Positions 7,738 to 17,179 of a stretch of 64,000 bases of DNA are shown in pieces. Both the position numbers and the translations under genes were made by a program. The notes below the pieces were generated by a model that saw nothing but the letters and a program-made list of their open reading frames with translations, had not been told where the DNA came from and made no database searches. This stretch comes from Polyangia bacterium. Its GTDB lineage: Bacteria > Myxococcota_A > Polyangia > Nannocystales > Nannocystaceae. How positions within the stretch are numbered: position 1 is the first letter of the stretch; each line of letters opens with the position of its first letter. The stretch spans positions 62,001-126,000 of the forward strand of contig JAUIFF010000017.1 in assembly GCA_030429545.1 (NCBI GenBank), given 5' to 3'.

Positions 7738-9883
7738 CGAGGGCCCCCCCAATCGTCACGGAGTTGGTCTCCGCGGTTTGGTAAATATGTGCACCTTCAT
7801 CGACGAGGCGGCCGACGTCGAGCAACAACACCGTGCGGTTGGCCCCGAGTTCAGTCGCCCCGGCGATCCCCGGCACATTGCGCAGGGCGGTACCTAGGGG
7901 CTTGATCACGACATCCTGTTGGCCGAGCAACTCGTCGACGACAAGCCCGACGCGGTGCTGGGCGAGGCCGACAACCACCACATACACGCGGTTGGGGTCG
8001 GGCCGATGCCCAGACAACGGTTGTAGTTCAAACAGGCGCGAAAGGTGCAACAGCGGCAGGGTCTTGCCGCGCAGCGTGATGACTTCGTGGCCCTCGACCG
8101 TGCCGATATCCCGCGACTCGACCATGATGGACTCGAGCACCGCGTTGAGCGGAATGCAAAACGTGTGGCCGGCACTTTGAATCACCAACGCCTGGATGAT
8201 CGCCAGCGTCACCGGCAGTGTGATCGAAAACAGGGTCCCGCGGCCGACCTCGGTCGAGACATCGATCATCCCACTGATCTTGGCGATGTTGTGGCGGACC
8301 ACGTCCATGCCGACCCCGCGCCCGCTGACCGTGCTGGCCTGGTCGCGGGTTGAAAAACCAGGTGTAAATACAAGGTTGAGGGCGTCCTGAGGGCTGATAC
8401 TGGCCGCGTCGTCGGCCGTGATCACGCCGCGGCGCACGGCCGCGTCGCGGATCTTTTGCCAGTTCATCCCGCGGCCGTCGTCCTCGACCTCAATGACCAC
8501 GCGATTGCCCTTGGGAAACGCCCGCAGCTCGATCCGGCCCACCTGCTGCTTGCCCAGCGAAACCCGCTCGGCCGGGGCCTCAATGCCGTGGTCGATACAG
8601 TTGCGGATCATGTGCATCAGCGGGTCGCTGAGTTCCTCGACGATGAGTTTGTCGAGCACCGTGCGCTCGCCCGAAATCATCAGGCGAATCTCCTTGTCGA
8701 GTTCGCGACTGACCTTGCGGACCACGCGGGCGAGCTTGTCGAACACCTGGCCGATCGGCACCATGCGCACATCGAGGATGCCCTGCTGAAGCAACGCCAG
8801 CTTGCGGGTCATGTCACGTATTTGTACCTGCAACTCTCGCGAGACATCGCCGCTTTGTTCGAGTTCCCGCAGCAGGTCGAGCACCCCGCCTAGGTTGGCC
8901 TGGACAAGCCCGAGTTCGCCAACGAGGTTCATCAACACATCGAGCCGACGCAGGTCGACACGCACCGTTTGGCTCAGGCTTCGCAGCGAGGTTTCGGACG
9001 GCTGGGCATCCTCGCGAGCACTCGGCCGTGGCGACTCCTTGGGCTCCTCAACCACAACCTCGGGCTCGGGCTGATCGGGAATTTGCTCACTCGAGCTGAC
9101 GGGAACATGGACGTCTTCGACCGCTGGAGGCCGGGCTTTGCCATCTTTTCCGGGGGGCGCGAGGCGGTGGACGGTGACGTCCTGGTCGGCGACGACCTCG
9201 GTCATCTTTTGAAAATCGATATCCGAACCAACCAGGATATCGAGCTCGATCGAATCGTCCGACGAGCCATCGACGCTCGGCAGGTAGGTAATGACCTCGC
9301 CGTGGGCCTTGAGTTTTTCCTTGAGAGTTTCGATCCCGACGTCGATCGCCAGGATGTCAAACGCTGCATGTACACGATAAAGGTTGCGACCGGCCTTGAG
9401 GTTTTCCCGCAGGCGGTGCTCCTCGTACTCGGTCAAGACCCCTAAAATCGCCTCGCCTATCCACTCGAGGCTCTCGCTGTTGTCGACCTTTTGCTCGGCC
9501 GCCCGGGTGAGTGCCTGCAACTTGCCCAAAAACCGGTCGAGGTCCGCGTCTGGGTCGCCAACCCCTTCCTTGGGCATGAGCAGCACGCCGAATAACTCAA
9601 TCGCCTCAAACAGCACATCGAGGACTTCGCGGGTGACATCGAGTTTGCCGAGGCGCAGACTGTCGAGGGTGTTCTCTAGCGCATGTGAGAGGTCGCCTAT
9701 CGAGGTCGCACCGAACAGTCCGGCCAACCCCTTGAGGCTGTGGACCGCCCGGAACGAACCGTTGATGAGGTCCGGATCGAGGTTGCCCGAGCGCGACTGG
9801 GTTTCGAGCTCGAGCAGACTACGCGAGAAGGTTTCGATAACCTCCTGCGCTTCGGCAATGAATTCCGTCGAGTTTGAGTCCAT
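7730..9883 (-). CDS. cheA: Chemotaxis histidine kinase CheA
   Basis: The central kinase of the system, first gene of the operon (717 residues). Domains in order: an Hpt (P1) domain with phosphorylatable H48 in FRAVHSLKGLAGLFGA; a linker with a second P2-like region and a Pro/Glu-rich stretch (about 255-350); the dimerisation domain P3 (LMNLVGELGLVQANL); the ATPase domain P4 with the N box HMIRNCIDHGIE (near residue 428) and G boxes VEDDGRGMNW and GRGVGMDVVR; and a CheW-like P5 domain to the end. There is no fused receiver. The start ATG at 9883 is chosen because it fits the CheA N-terminus; frame continues upstream without family similarity. Four palindrome copies or near-copies lie inside. 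Confidence 0.95.
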   Translation of the reverse strand: MDSNSTEFIAEAQEVIETFSRSLLELETQSRSGNLDPDLINGSFRAVHSLKGLAGLFGATSIGDLSHALENTLDSLRLGKLDVTREVLDVLFEAIELFGVLLMPKEGVGDPDADLDRFLGKLQALTRAAEQKVDNSESLEWIGEAILGVLTEYEEHRLRENLKAGRNLYRVHAAFDILAIDVGIETLKEKLKAHGEVITYLPSVDGSSDDSIELDILVGSDIDFQKMTEVVADQDVTVHRLAPPGKDGKARPPAVEDVHVPVSSSEQIPDQPEPEVVVEEPKESPRPSAREDAQPSETSLRSLSQTVRVDLRRLDVLMNLVGELGLVQANLGGVLDLLRELEQSGDVSRELQVQIRDMTRKLALLQQGILDVRMVPIGQVFDKLARVVRKVSRELDKEIRLMISGERTVLDKLIVEELSDPLMHMIRNCIDHGIEAPAERVSLGKQQVGRIELRAFPKGNRVVIEVEDDGRGMNWQKIRDAAVRRGVITADDAASISPQDALNLVFTPGFSTRDQASTVSGRGVGMDVVRHNIAKISGMIDVSTEVGRGTLFSITLPVTLAIIQALVIQSAGHTFCIPLNAVLESIMVESRDIGTVEGHEVITLRGKTLPLLHLSRLFELQPLSGHRPDPNRVYVVVVGLAQHRVGLVVDELLGQQDVVIKPLGTALRNVPGIAGATELGANRTVLLLDVGRLVDEGAHIYQTAETNSVTIGGALGG

Positions 9884-10262
9884 GCGCGCGCGATCCCGGG
9901 GCCCGGGACGGCCGACAGTATAAACCCGGTTGGCCGGTGCGGACGGCAATGCGACCGATCGGGCAAATCGCTCCCAAACCTGGCCGTGGTTGGGTTTCAA
10001 ACCCCACGTAGGAGGCTCGAATTCGCCGGGGATGGCATTTCGCAAGCGGCCGCCGGCCGGCGATGCCCCGGTTCGAGAGACCACTGCTCGCTCGCCAACA
10101 CTGGGAGATCACCGGGGTGGAGGCGCCATCGGGATCGCCCGTCGAGCCCGGAGGTCAAAGCCGACCGCGAACGTCACGGACGCGAACGATGTCCCCCGAC
10201 AGGCGCACAGCTCCGCTCGAACATGTTTGATTGGACATATAAAACGTGAACCTCTAGCGCAC
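9884..10262. other. Divergent intergenic region between cheA and the CHAT-STAND gene
   Basis: About 380 bases separating two divergent transcription units; both promoters should lie here. Short open frames cross it in both directions but match nothing and are interrupted in related frames. A small inverted repeat (GGGTTTCAAACCC, near 9995) and a TATAAA box at about 10238-10243, 20 bases before the CHAT start, are visible. No matching -35 element sits at normal distance. I see no RNA gene. Confidence 0.5.
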
Positions 10263-13200
10263 ATGGTAGGGTTTGCCGTGGGAGCTAGGGGCTATACGTG
10301 CGAACTCGAATTCACGCGTATCGATACTCCAGATGCGCCCTATGAGTTTCGTAGCGGGGCCCAGGACTACACCTTGCGGACCCCGGGTGGCGGGCGCAAT
10401 GTATTTACAATTAACTGGAGCGAGGCCCTCCACCACGACTTGCAAAGCCTGCGGGCCAGTGGCTGTGACCCGGCCGTTGTGGCCCGCGTTGGCACTTGCC
10501 TACAACAGGCCCTTGCCCCGGCCGGATGGACGTTGGTCGCCGACCAAATCGCCCGCGCGTTGGCAGCCGGCCAGGCCGTGCGGATCACCATCATTTCCAA
10601 TGCAGCCGAGCTCTATGCCCTGCCCTGGGAGTTGCTGGCCTACGACAACAGCGGGCTTGCATTGGGTGCCCACCCCAATGTTTTGGTCCGCTATGCCTGG
10701 CCGGACACGGCGACCAAGTCAGCATCGACCGCCCCGCGCGAGGGTGGTCGCATCCTGGTTGCGTGGTCGGAGGCCGGGGGCCCGGTTCCGGATGTCGAGC
10801 ACGTCGAGGCAATCGAATCAGCCTGTCGCCGGGGACATCTCGAATTCGATCGCTCCCGCGACGTCCTCACCCACGCCAACCTTCGCCAACTCGTCGACAA
10901 ACTCGCGGCAGTAGACGCTCGAGACCCGCCTTATGTGGTGTTACACATACTCTGCCACGGCACCGCGATTGCCGACGGCTTTGGCCTATTGCTCGACGAT
11001 CCCACCGGGCAACCCACCGCCGTCGATGCCGGGCGACTTGCCCAGGTGCTCGCCCCATTTGCCCCGACGATTGGGCTTGTGGTGCTCGCTGCCTGCGATA
11101 GCGGCAACCAGGGCACACCGGGCAATCGCCTGGGAAGCGTGGCCCAAGCCCTGCATCGCTGCGGCCTGGGGGCAGTTGTGGCCTCACGCTTTCCGCTGTC
11201 GACCGACGGTTCGACACGGTTTGTCCGCAGCTTCTTTCACAACCTGGTGGTCGACCTATGTCCCCTCGAACAAGCGCTTGCCAAGGCGCGGATCGACCTC
11301 GCCCACGACCCACAGCGGCTCGACTGGGCCAGTATCCAACTCTACGCCCGCCCGCGCGACGGCGATGACACCCGGCCCCTGACGTTTCGCCCCTACCGCG
11401 GCCTACTTGCCTTTGAGGGCGAACACAGCCGGTTCTTTTTTGGTCGCACACGCGAGCTCACCGAAGTCGTCGACAAACTCGCAGCCCTGACGGCCGCCAA
11501 GCGCCCGCGGTTTGTCGTGGTCGCCGGTGCATCGGGAACGGGAAAGTCCTCAGTGGTCCTCGCCGGCGTTGCGCCCCGGCTCGCCAGCGAAGATCCAAAG
11601 CGGACCATCGTCGTGCTGCGACCTGGTGAAACCCCAATGCAAGCCCTCGATGGGGCCGTTTCGCAACGCACGCCCGACACCCGCCACTTCTTGCTGATCG
11701 TCGACCAATTCGAGGAACTTTTTACCCAAACCCCGCAGGCCGCCACCCGGGCACGGTTTTTACGGCGGCTGTGGTCGCTGGCCCGCGGCCCATCTGGCAT
11801 CGAGGTCATCATTACGATCCGTGTCGACTACGTCGGTCGCTGTGGCGAAATCCCGGTTGACCGCGAGGGCACCCGTCTCGACCGTGTGGCCTACGATCCT
11901 GCCCATCGCGTTTCCGTGGCCCAGATGTCACCCGAGCAACTGCGGGCGACGATCGAGCGCCCTGCCGAGCGCGTCGGTTTGCGACTCGAAGCCGGGTTGA
12001 CCGACAGAATTCTCGCCGACGCCGGCGACGAGCCCGGAGCCCTTCCCCTACTTGAATATACACTCGACCGCCTATGGCTGGCGCGCGACGGGCAGCTGTT
12101 GACGACAAAGGTTTATCAGGAACTCGGCGGCGTGGTCGGGGCCCTCGGCTCGAAGGCCGACGAAATTCTCGATTCGTGCACAAAAGGCCAACGCGACCAG
12201 GCCCGTCGCCTGCTGACCCAACTCGTCACCCTCGGCGAAACCCTCGATGCCAACACCCGGCGCCGCCGCTCGCTCGCAGCCCTGCGCCCCCGCGAACACC
12301 CCGAGGTGTTTGACGAAGTTGTCGAGCGTCTGATCGCCGCCCGACTGCTTGTCCGCAGCGACGCACAAAAGGCCGAACCCACCATCGAAGTCGCCCATGA
12401 GGCATTGATTCGCCGGTGGCAACGCCTACGCGATTGGCTGCGCGACGATCGGGACAAGCTCGCCGACCTCCACAAGCTGACCGTATGGGCAGCTGAGTAC
12501 CGGGCCGAGGGGCGACTGCTCAGCGGCTCCCAACTCGGGTTTGCCCGCGACGTTGTCGACAGCTATCCCAAGGAGATCGAAGATAGTGTACATGCAATGG
12601 TCCGCGAAAGCCAGGCCCGGGTGGCGAGGATTTACACGGGCCTTGGTGCGATCGCAGCGGTTGTCCTCGTATTAGGTGTAGCTGCAGTCATCCTGTGGCA
12701 AGATGCCCGTAAAAATGCCCTGGCCGCCCAAAAAAGCGAACGCGAAGCCAATGCCAGTGCGGTAGCGATCCAGCGTGCCGCCGACAATGCCCTCGAAGAA
12801 GCGACCCTGGCCCGCGACAAGACCCGACTTTCGGCCCATCGTTTGAGGATTTCACAGGGCAACCGGGCCGGCACCGAATTTCTGCGGGAGGTCGAATCGC
12901 GGGCCCCCCTGCGGGATATCCATGGTTTTACCGAGGCGGCATGGGCAAGTCTGCGCCCGCCGACCCGACTGTGGCAACTCGAGCGCTCAGGTTACAGCAA
13001 CCACCAAGTATTTGTAAGCAACAACGGCAAATGGCTTGCTTCCGGCTGGCCGGAGGGCTTGGGCTATAAGATCGAGGTCTATGACCTCGACAACCACAAT
13101 TTACATGTAAGCACAACAACTCCGGAGGAACAAAACCTACTCGCGGTCCACCCCGACGGTGCGCGAGTCCTCCTTGGCTCGATGCAGTCGGTCGAGTTGT

Positions 13201-15143
13201 GGAACCTGTCCACAGACGCCCGTGACATTCTCCTGATCGCAGGTTTCGACGCCGATGAGCCGTCGCTGCTCGACGACCCAATCGTGACAGGATTTTTTAC
13301 GTCCGAAGGCACCCATGCCGTTGTCACCACGTCGAGTGGTTCGCTGTGGTCGTGGGATACGGCGAGCCTGACCGAGGTCGGAAACTGGCCACATCACCGC
13401 CCGATTGGCCAGGACTTCGCGCTGAGTAACTCGCGACCTGCGCAATGGCTCGACCTCAAAACGGGCAAACACCGCCCGGTGACGCCTCCACCACGCGAAC
13501 CAGACGGTCTCAGCAGCGACGACCTGTTTCCGCAGTTTGGCGACGGTTCGGTTTGGGCCCTCAGTGCCGACCACAGCCATGTCCTCGCCCCGGTCGCGAT
13601 GTACGGCAGTATCGAGCTGTGGAAAGTCGGGCACACCGCAGCGGCCAGTTCGCTGTGGAATGAGTGGCTCAACAACGAGTTCGTCAACGAACCGATCTGG
13701 GGGCTCGCAGCCGGCCCGGGGGGCACTCCTGTCATCGTCGAGCGCGAGGACGTGGTCGTGCTCGACCCCTCTGGCAAGGAGCTCAATCACTACGACGCAC
13801 CGTGGCGCGAGATGCCGAGCACCCTGAGTCGAGACGGAATCTACGGGCTGACCTTTAAGCAAGATTCGGTCTCGGTTTACGAGATGTGGACCGGCACCAA
13901 CCTCGTGACTTTCGACGATGTCTACGGGGCGATGTTTCGCCCGCAACATCAGCAGCTACTGACGATCTCACACAGCACCGGTATCGAGCTGTGGGACCTC
14001 GCCCCCGCCCATCGACATGTCGCCTGGACGCCCCCGCCCTTTCAGCTCACGTGGCAGGGCTCGCAACTCGTCGCCAACGCTGGCGAACGCGGGCTTTTTG
14101 CCTACGAGGTTGAGTCGGGCAAAGAAACTTTGCACCTACAAACAAATATTTCGAGCGAACGCTGGCTCGCCTACAACCTCGACCACCAACTAGCGATCGA
14201 TAGCATGGGAAACCTCGTGCAACTGCCTGGCGAAACACCTGTCGCATCCCTGGGCTCGCTTCGCAGTGCGGCGATCGCCGACGACGGCAACCAGCTCGTG
14301 ACCCTCTCGGCTACAACCAATGAAGTTACAGATACACGTGGTGAGCCAAAATCATTCGAGGTGATGGTCACCGTGTGGGCGAGCGATGGGACCAGGATTC
14401 GCCAGTTTGCCGCCGACGACCTCGTTGCGGTGACCTTTGCCAGGGAGCCAGAGTTCATCGTTGGTCGCACCAAAGACGGAAGCCTGCGGCTTTTCGATGG
14501 TGCTGGCAAGCTCAGGTCCTTCGGCTCCAAGCTCGTCTCTGGCGTCTCGCCGGCACTCGAAAATTTCTCCAACGACCTGCACCATCTGGTTCGTAAGGCA
14601 GGCGCCGAAATCTACGACACCGAGGTCCACGAGGTTGTCGCCAGCTTCGACGAGGACCTCACGGCATCGGCGTTTTCGCAGGATGGCTCGCGGGTGGCAC
14701 TCGCCTTCAACAACGGGAAGGTACGGGTTTGGGACCTCGTCGACCGCTACGAGCTGGCGGTGCTCGGGCACGACAGCACCGTCACAGCCGTGGGCTTTAG
14801 CCCCGATGCCACAAAACTGGCCTGTGCGACCGGCGACGGTCGACTTGTCACCTGGGAGCTAGGTCGCGACGTCACCGCGTACCTCATGCAACGAATGTGG
14901 ACCAGCCCGAAAACCTGCCCCCCGGTCGCGCAGCGCATGGCGATACTCAACTTTGACGACATCGAAGCGACGGCCGAGCATGCCCACTGCCAGCGAATGA
15001 TGGAGTGTATGGACAACCGTAGCGAAGACAGTGACAACACCCAGCGCTGCCTCGCAGCCTTTCATCGCGGCCAGGCAAAAGACCGTAGCCAGCATGCCCT
15101 GCGCCGCGATATCGCAGTGGTGATGGAAGCCATCGATATGTGA
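10263..15143 (+). CDS. CHAT protease - STAND NTPase - transmembrane - WD40 protein
   Basis: A 1626-residue multidomain protein. Residues about 60-365 form a CHAT (caspase HetF Associated with TPRs) peptidase domain with the candidate dyad H232 (HILCHG) and C278 (LAACDSG). About 375-760 is a STAND-type NTPase: FFFGRTREL, Walker A GASGTGKS (422-429) and Walker B LLIVDQFEEL (about 477-486), then a winged-helix region with EVAHEALIRRW. One membrane helix follows (about 791-812), a short coiled coil, and a C-terminal WD40-like propeller (about 850-1560). STAND proteins use the sensor repeats to trigger oligomerisation and effector release, so regulated proteolysis, possibly a suicide response, is a reasonable inference. 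GTG 10278, behind GGTAGG, is an alternative start. A short hairpin (15160-15174) follows the stop. Confidence 0.88.
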   Translation: MVGFAVGARGYTCELEFTRIDTPDAPYEFRSGAQDYTLRTPGGGRNVFTINWSEALHHDLQSLRASGCDPAVVARVGTCLQQALAPAGWTLVADQIARALAAGQAVRITIISNAAELYALPWELLAYDNSGLALGAHPNVLVRYAWPDTATKSASTAPREGGRILVAWSEAGGPVPDVEHVEAIESACRRGHLEFDRSRDVLTHANLRQLVDKLAAVDARDPPYVVLHILCHGTAIADGFGLLLDDPTGQPTAVDAGRLAQVLAPFAPTIGLVVLAACDSGNQGTPGNRLGSVAQALHRCGLGAVVASRFPLSTDGSTRFVRSFFHNLVVDLCPLEQALAKARIDLAHDPQRLDWASIQLYARPRDGDDTRPLTFRPYRGLLAFEGEHSRFFFGRTRELTEVVDKLAALTAAKRPRFVVVAGASGTGKSSVVLAGVAPRLASEDPKRTIVVLRPGETPMQALDGAVSQRTPDTRHFLLIVDQFEELFTQTPQAATRARFLRRLWSLARGPSGIEVIITIRVDYVGRCGEIPVDREGTRLDRVAYDPAHRVSVAQMSPEQLRATIERPAERVGLRLEAGLTDRILADAGDEPGALPLLEYTLDRLWLARDGQLLTTKVYQELGGVVGALGSKADEILDSCTKGQRDQARRLLTQLVTLGETLDANTRRRRSLAALRPREHPEVFDEVVERLIAARLLVRSDAQKAEPTIEVAHEALIRRWQRLRDWLRDDRDKLADLHKLTVWAAEYRAEGRLLSGSQLGFARDVVDSYPKEIEDSVHAMVRESQARVARIYTGLGAIAAVVLVLGVAAVILWQDARKNALAAQKSEREANASAVAIQRAADNALEEATLARDKTRLSAHRLRISQGNRAGTEFLREVESRAPLRDIHGFTEAAWASLRPPTRLWQLERSGYSNHQVFVSNNGKWLASGWPEGLGYKIEVYDLDNHNLHVSTTTPEEQNLLAVHPDGARVLLGSMQSVELWNLSTDARDILLIAGFDADEPSLLDDPIVTGFFTSEGTHAVVTTSSGSLWSWDTASLTEVGNWPHHRPIGQDFALSNSRPAQWLDLKTGKHRPVTPPPREPDGLSSDDLFPQFGDGSVWALSADHSHVLAPVAMYGSIELWKVGHTAAASSLWNEWLNNEFVNEPIWGLAAGPGGTPVIVEREDVVVLDPSGKELNHYDAPWREMPSTLSRDGIYGLTFKQDSVSVYEMWTGTNLVTFDDVYGAMFRPQHQQLLTISHSTGIELWDLAPAHRHVAWTPPPFQLTWQGSQLVANAGERGLFAYEVESGKETLHLQTNISSERWLAYNLDHQLAIDSMGNLVQLPGETPVASLGSLRSAAIADDGNQLVTLSATTNEVTDTRGEPKSFEVMVTVWASDGTRIRQFAADDLVAVTFAREPEFIVGRTKDGSLRLFDGAGKLRSFGSKLVSGVSPALENFSNDLHHLVRKAGAEIYDTEVHEVVASFDEDLTASAFSQDGSRVALAFNNGKVRVWDLVDRYELAVLGHDSTVTAVGFSPDATKLACATGDGRLVTWELGRDVTAYLMQRMWTSPKTCPPVAQRMAILNFDDIEATAEHAHCQRMMECMDNRSEDSDNTQRCLAAFHRGQAKDRSQHALRRDIAVVMEAIDM

Positions 15144-15236
15144 CGGAGGCCATCGTGGTGTCGTTCGAAACGACGAGACCGACACCCCCCTCGGGCGCCA
15201 GCCTCGTCTACCAACAAATATGCTCATGCAAGTAGT

Positions 15237-16355
15237 TTAGAGTTCCTCCATACTCCAGCTATCGATCACCCAGTCGCAGTGGTAGATGTTGACGCCCGCC
15301 GAACCCCACTGGTTATCGGGGTCCTCGTCCCAGGCCACACCCGACTGGATCACGTTGACGCAGTAGTCCGGGTCGTCAGCCAGGTGCAGGATGTCGTCGT
15401 CGCCAAAGTACACGGGCTCGGCATAGTCGCAGTCGTACAGGTTGACGTTGCCCCCCCAGAAGTTGGTGCCCGACATGTTGAGACACATGTCGTCGTCCCA
15501 GGCCGCGTGGATTTTCATGTCCTTGCCGTAGCGCCAGGTTTCGTCCACGTAATCGCAGTGGTAGGTGTTGATGTTGGTGCCGTTGTTCGACGAGTTGGTG
15601 CCCACCGCGTTGAGACAAACTTCGTCGTCCCAATCGGCCCGAACCTCGACCTCGCCGCCCCAGCTGCGATTGAGCTGGATGTCGCAGCCGGCCCCATCTC
15701 CGGTCCACCAATCGCCGGTATCCATGATCACGGCGATGCTGCGGGCAAAGACATCGGGATCGTTTTGAACCGTCACCTCGCAGCTCTTCTTCTTCGAGCC
15801 GGTAAACGCCGGGTCGTATTTAAACCGGAACTTGATTGTCACGTCGTCGGTAAAGTCCGACAAAATCACGCCTTCGAGCAGTTCCTGGCTGACGAAGTCG
15901 GCCTGGACCTCTTTGATCTCGACGCCGTTGACATAAATCCAGGTGCTGAGGATATCATTTTCGCTGGAGCTGGCGTTGTAGGCGATGAAGTTGGTGGCGA
16001 CCATGTCGCTGTTGCCTGAGTTTTGGGACAGGTAGTCGGAGTTCCCCCACTCCTGCATCTTGGAGACGTAGCGCTTGCGGTTGGTCGAGTTCTCAAAAAA
16101 CGACCCGTTGACGTCCCAGATGTTCGGCTCGCCGCGGATGTCATGGGCAAGTTTGATGGTGCCCGTGACCCCGTCGCGAGTGATGGTCTTGGTCTTCCAC
16201 GTGTAGCCACCGTCGTAGTCGTCGACAAAGCTGTGGTCGATATCGTCGTAGCTGACATCGCCGTTGCCCCCGGCGTGGGCAAATGACGGGCTGAGGCATA
16301 GCGATAGCGCAGCGATACACAGGGCGGAGAAGCGGGATTTTGCGGAGCTTGTCAT
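15237..16355 (-). CDS. Secreted protein with C-terminal ricin-B-like repeats
   Basis: A 372-residue exported protein with a clear Sec signal peptide (hydrophobic core AALSLCLSPSF, cleavage after AHA near residue 28). The N-terminal half (about 30-225) is Asp- and aromatic-rich and has no family I recognise. The C-terminal half contains three repeats of the form CLNxxGTN...N...YxCDY...W (about 250-285, 290-318 and 330-368), resembling ricin B-type beta-trefoil repeats in which the usual Gln-x-Trp is Glu/Asp-x-Trp. Carbohydrate binding is inferred, not shown. The unusually high Asp content suggests calcium binding or a halotolerant exterior. No catalytic motif is apparent. Confidence 0.75.
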   Translation of the reverse strand: MTSSAKSRFSALCIAALSLCLSPSFAHAGGNGDVSYDDIDHSFVDDYDGGYTWKTKTITRDGVTGTIKLAHDIRGEPNIWDVNGSFFENSTNRKRYVSKMQEWGNSDYLSQNSGNSDMVATNFIAYNASSSENDILSTWIYVNGVEIKEVQADFVSQELLEGVILSDFTDDVTIKFRFKYDPAFTGSKKKSCEVTVQNDPDVFARSIAVIMDTGDWWTGDGAGCDIQLNRSWGGEVEVRADWDDEVCLNAVGTNSSNNGTNINTYHCDYVDETWRYGKDMKIHAAWDDDMCLNMSGTNFWGGNVNLYDCDYAEPVYFGDDDILHLADDPDYCVNVIQSGVAWDEDPDNQWGSAGVNIYHCDWVIDSWSMEEL

Positions 16356-16531
16356 GGTGGGTTCATGGGGGGAGTCACCACCTCGCCGGTTTCTATCCGC
16401 GACGTTCTAAAAAAATTTTGTGAGCCTTAAAACGGGCCCTAAACCCGGCCGTGTCGGCAAGTGCTACCGAGAGACGACGACCCGACACAGCCCCCTTGCT
16501 CAAGCCCGCTCGAGTCAGGGAGTGGCGCTTG

Positions 16532-17179
16532 TTAGCTGGCGACGACTTCGGCCAGGTGTTGCTCGACCAAACCCACGCATTCGCGCTGGGCGAGCAGCCA
16601 TAGCCTGGGCGCGGCGTCGCTGGACCGACAGGCGCGGACCACCTGCTCGGCCCACACAAGTGCGGGTTGGTCGGTACCGTCTGCCTGGGTGTGGGGCATC
16701 CCCAACAGGATTTCCTGTGCATGCAAGTTTTGACTGAGGTTGTGCACTTGCACGCCCGCCTGCTCACCACGCTCGCGGGTAAACTCGGCCCGCAGCCCGA
16801 GCCCGAGCAGCACAATGCGGCACAGCGTCGCCGTGGTTTGACTGAGCGTCAACACCTGCTCACCTTGATTGCCTGTACAAATACCCTCGCGAACCATCGT
16901 TGAGATCCGCCCGCCCATGCGCCAGTCGAGCACGCCGGCAAGGCCCTGTAGGGGCAACTCGTCGCTAAAGATCGGCAGCACGGTGAGTTCGGCCGACCAC
17001 CCGGCGGGCTCGCCTATGGTCTCGAGTGCGGCCAGGCCGAGGGGCGCAACTTTGATATGTGTATGCTCAAGGGTTTTGTGAACGACCTCGTTGCGTTGCG
17101 CCTCGGTCTGCACCTGCGAGCGCTCCCCCGCCACCAGCGAGAGATGACCCGAGGAGCTCGCAGAGGTCGTTTCGGTCAT
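16532..17179 (-). CDS. M17-type leucyl aminopeptidase N-terminal (macro-like) domain protein
   Basis: A 215-residue protein resembling only the N-terminal regulatory domain of M17 aminopeptidases: LTVLPIFSDELPLQGLAGVLDWRMGGRIS..EGICTGNQGEQVLTL, then RIVLLGLGLRAEF. The metal-binding catalytic C-terminal domain is absent, so it should not be a peptidase itself. The start ATG 17179 overlaps the nusB stop as ATGA; the longer upstream frame is antisense-like noise over nusB. Co-transcription with ribH and nusB is implied by the overlaps. Its function is unknown; a nucleotide- or DNA-binding role, as seen for the N domain of PepA, is one possibility. A palindrome copy (16743-16752) lies inside. Confidence 0.72.
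   Translation of the reverse strand: MTETTSASSSGHLSLVAGERSQVQTEAQRNEVVHKTLEHTHIKVAPLGLAALETIGEPAGWSAELTVLPIFSDELPLQGLAGVLDWRMGGRISTMVREGICTGNQGEQVLTLSQTTATLCRIVLLGLGLRAEFTRERGEQAGVQVHNLSQNLHAQEILLGMPHTQADGTDQPALVWAEQVVRACRSSDAAPRLWLLAQRECVGLVEQHLAEVVAS

Noticed and set aside
9980..10030. tRNA-like segment with GGGTTTCAAACCC
   Set aside because: The T-arm stem and loop lengths do not fit a tRNA and no D or anticodon arm pairs with it; it is a plain inverted repeat.
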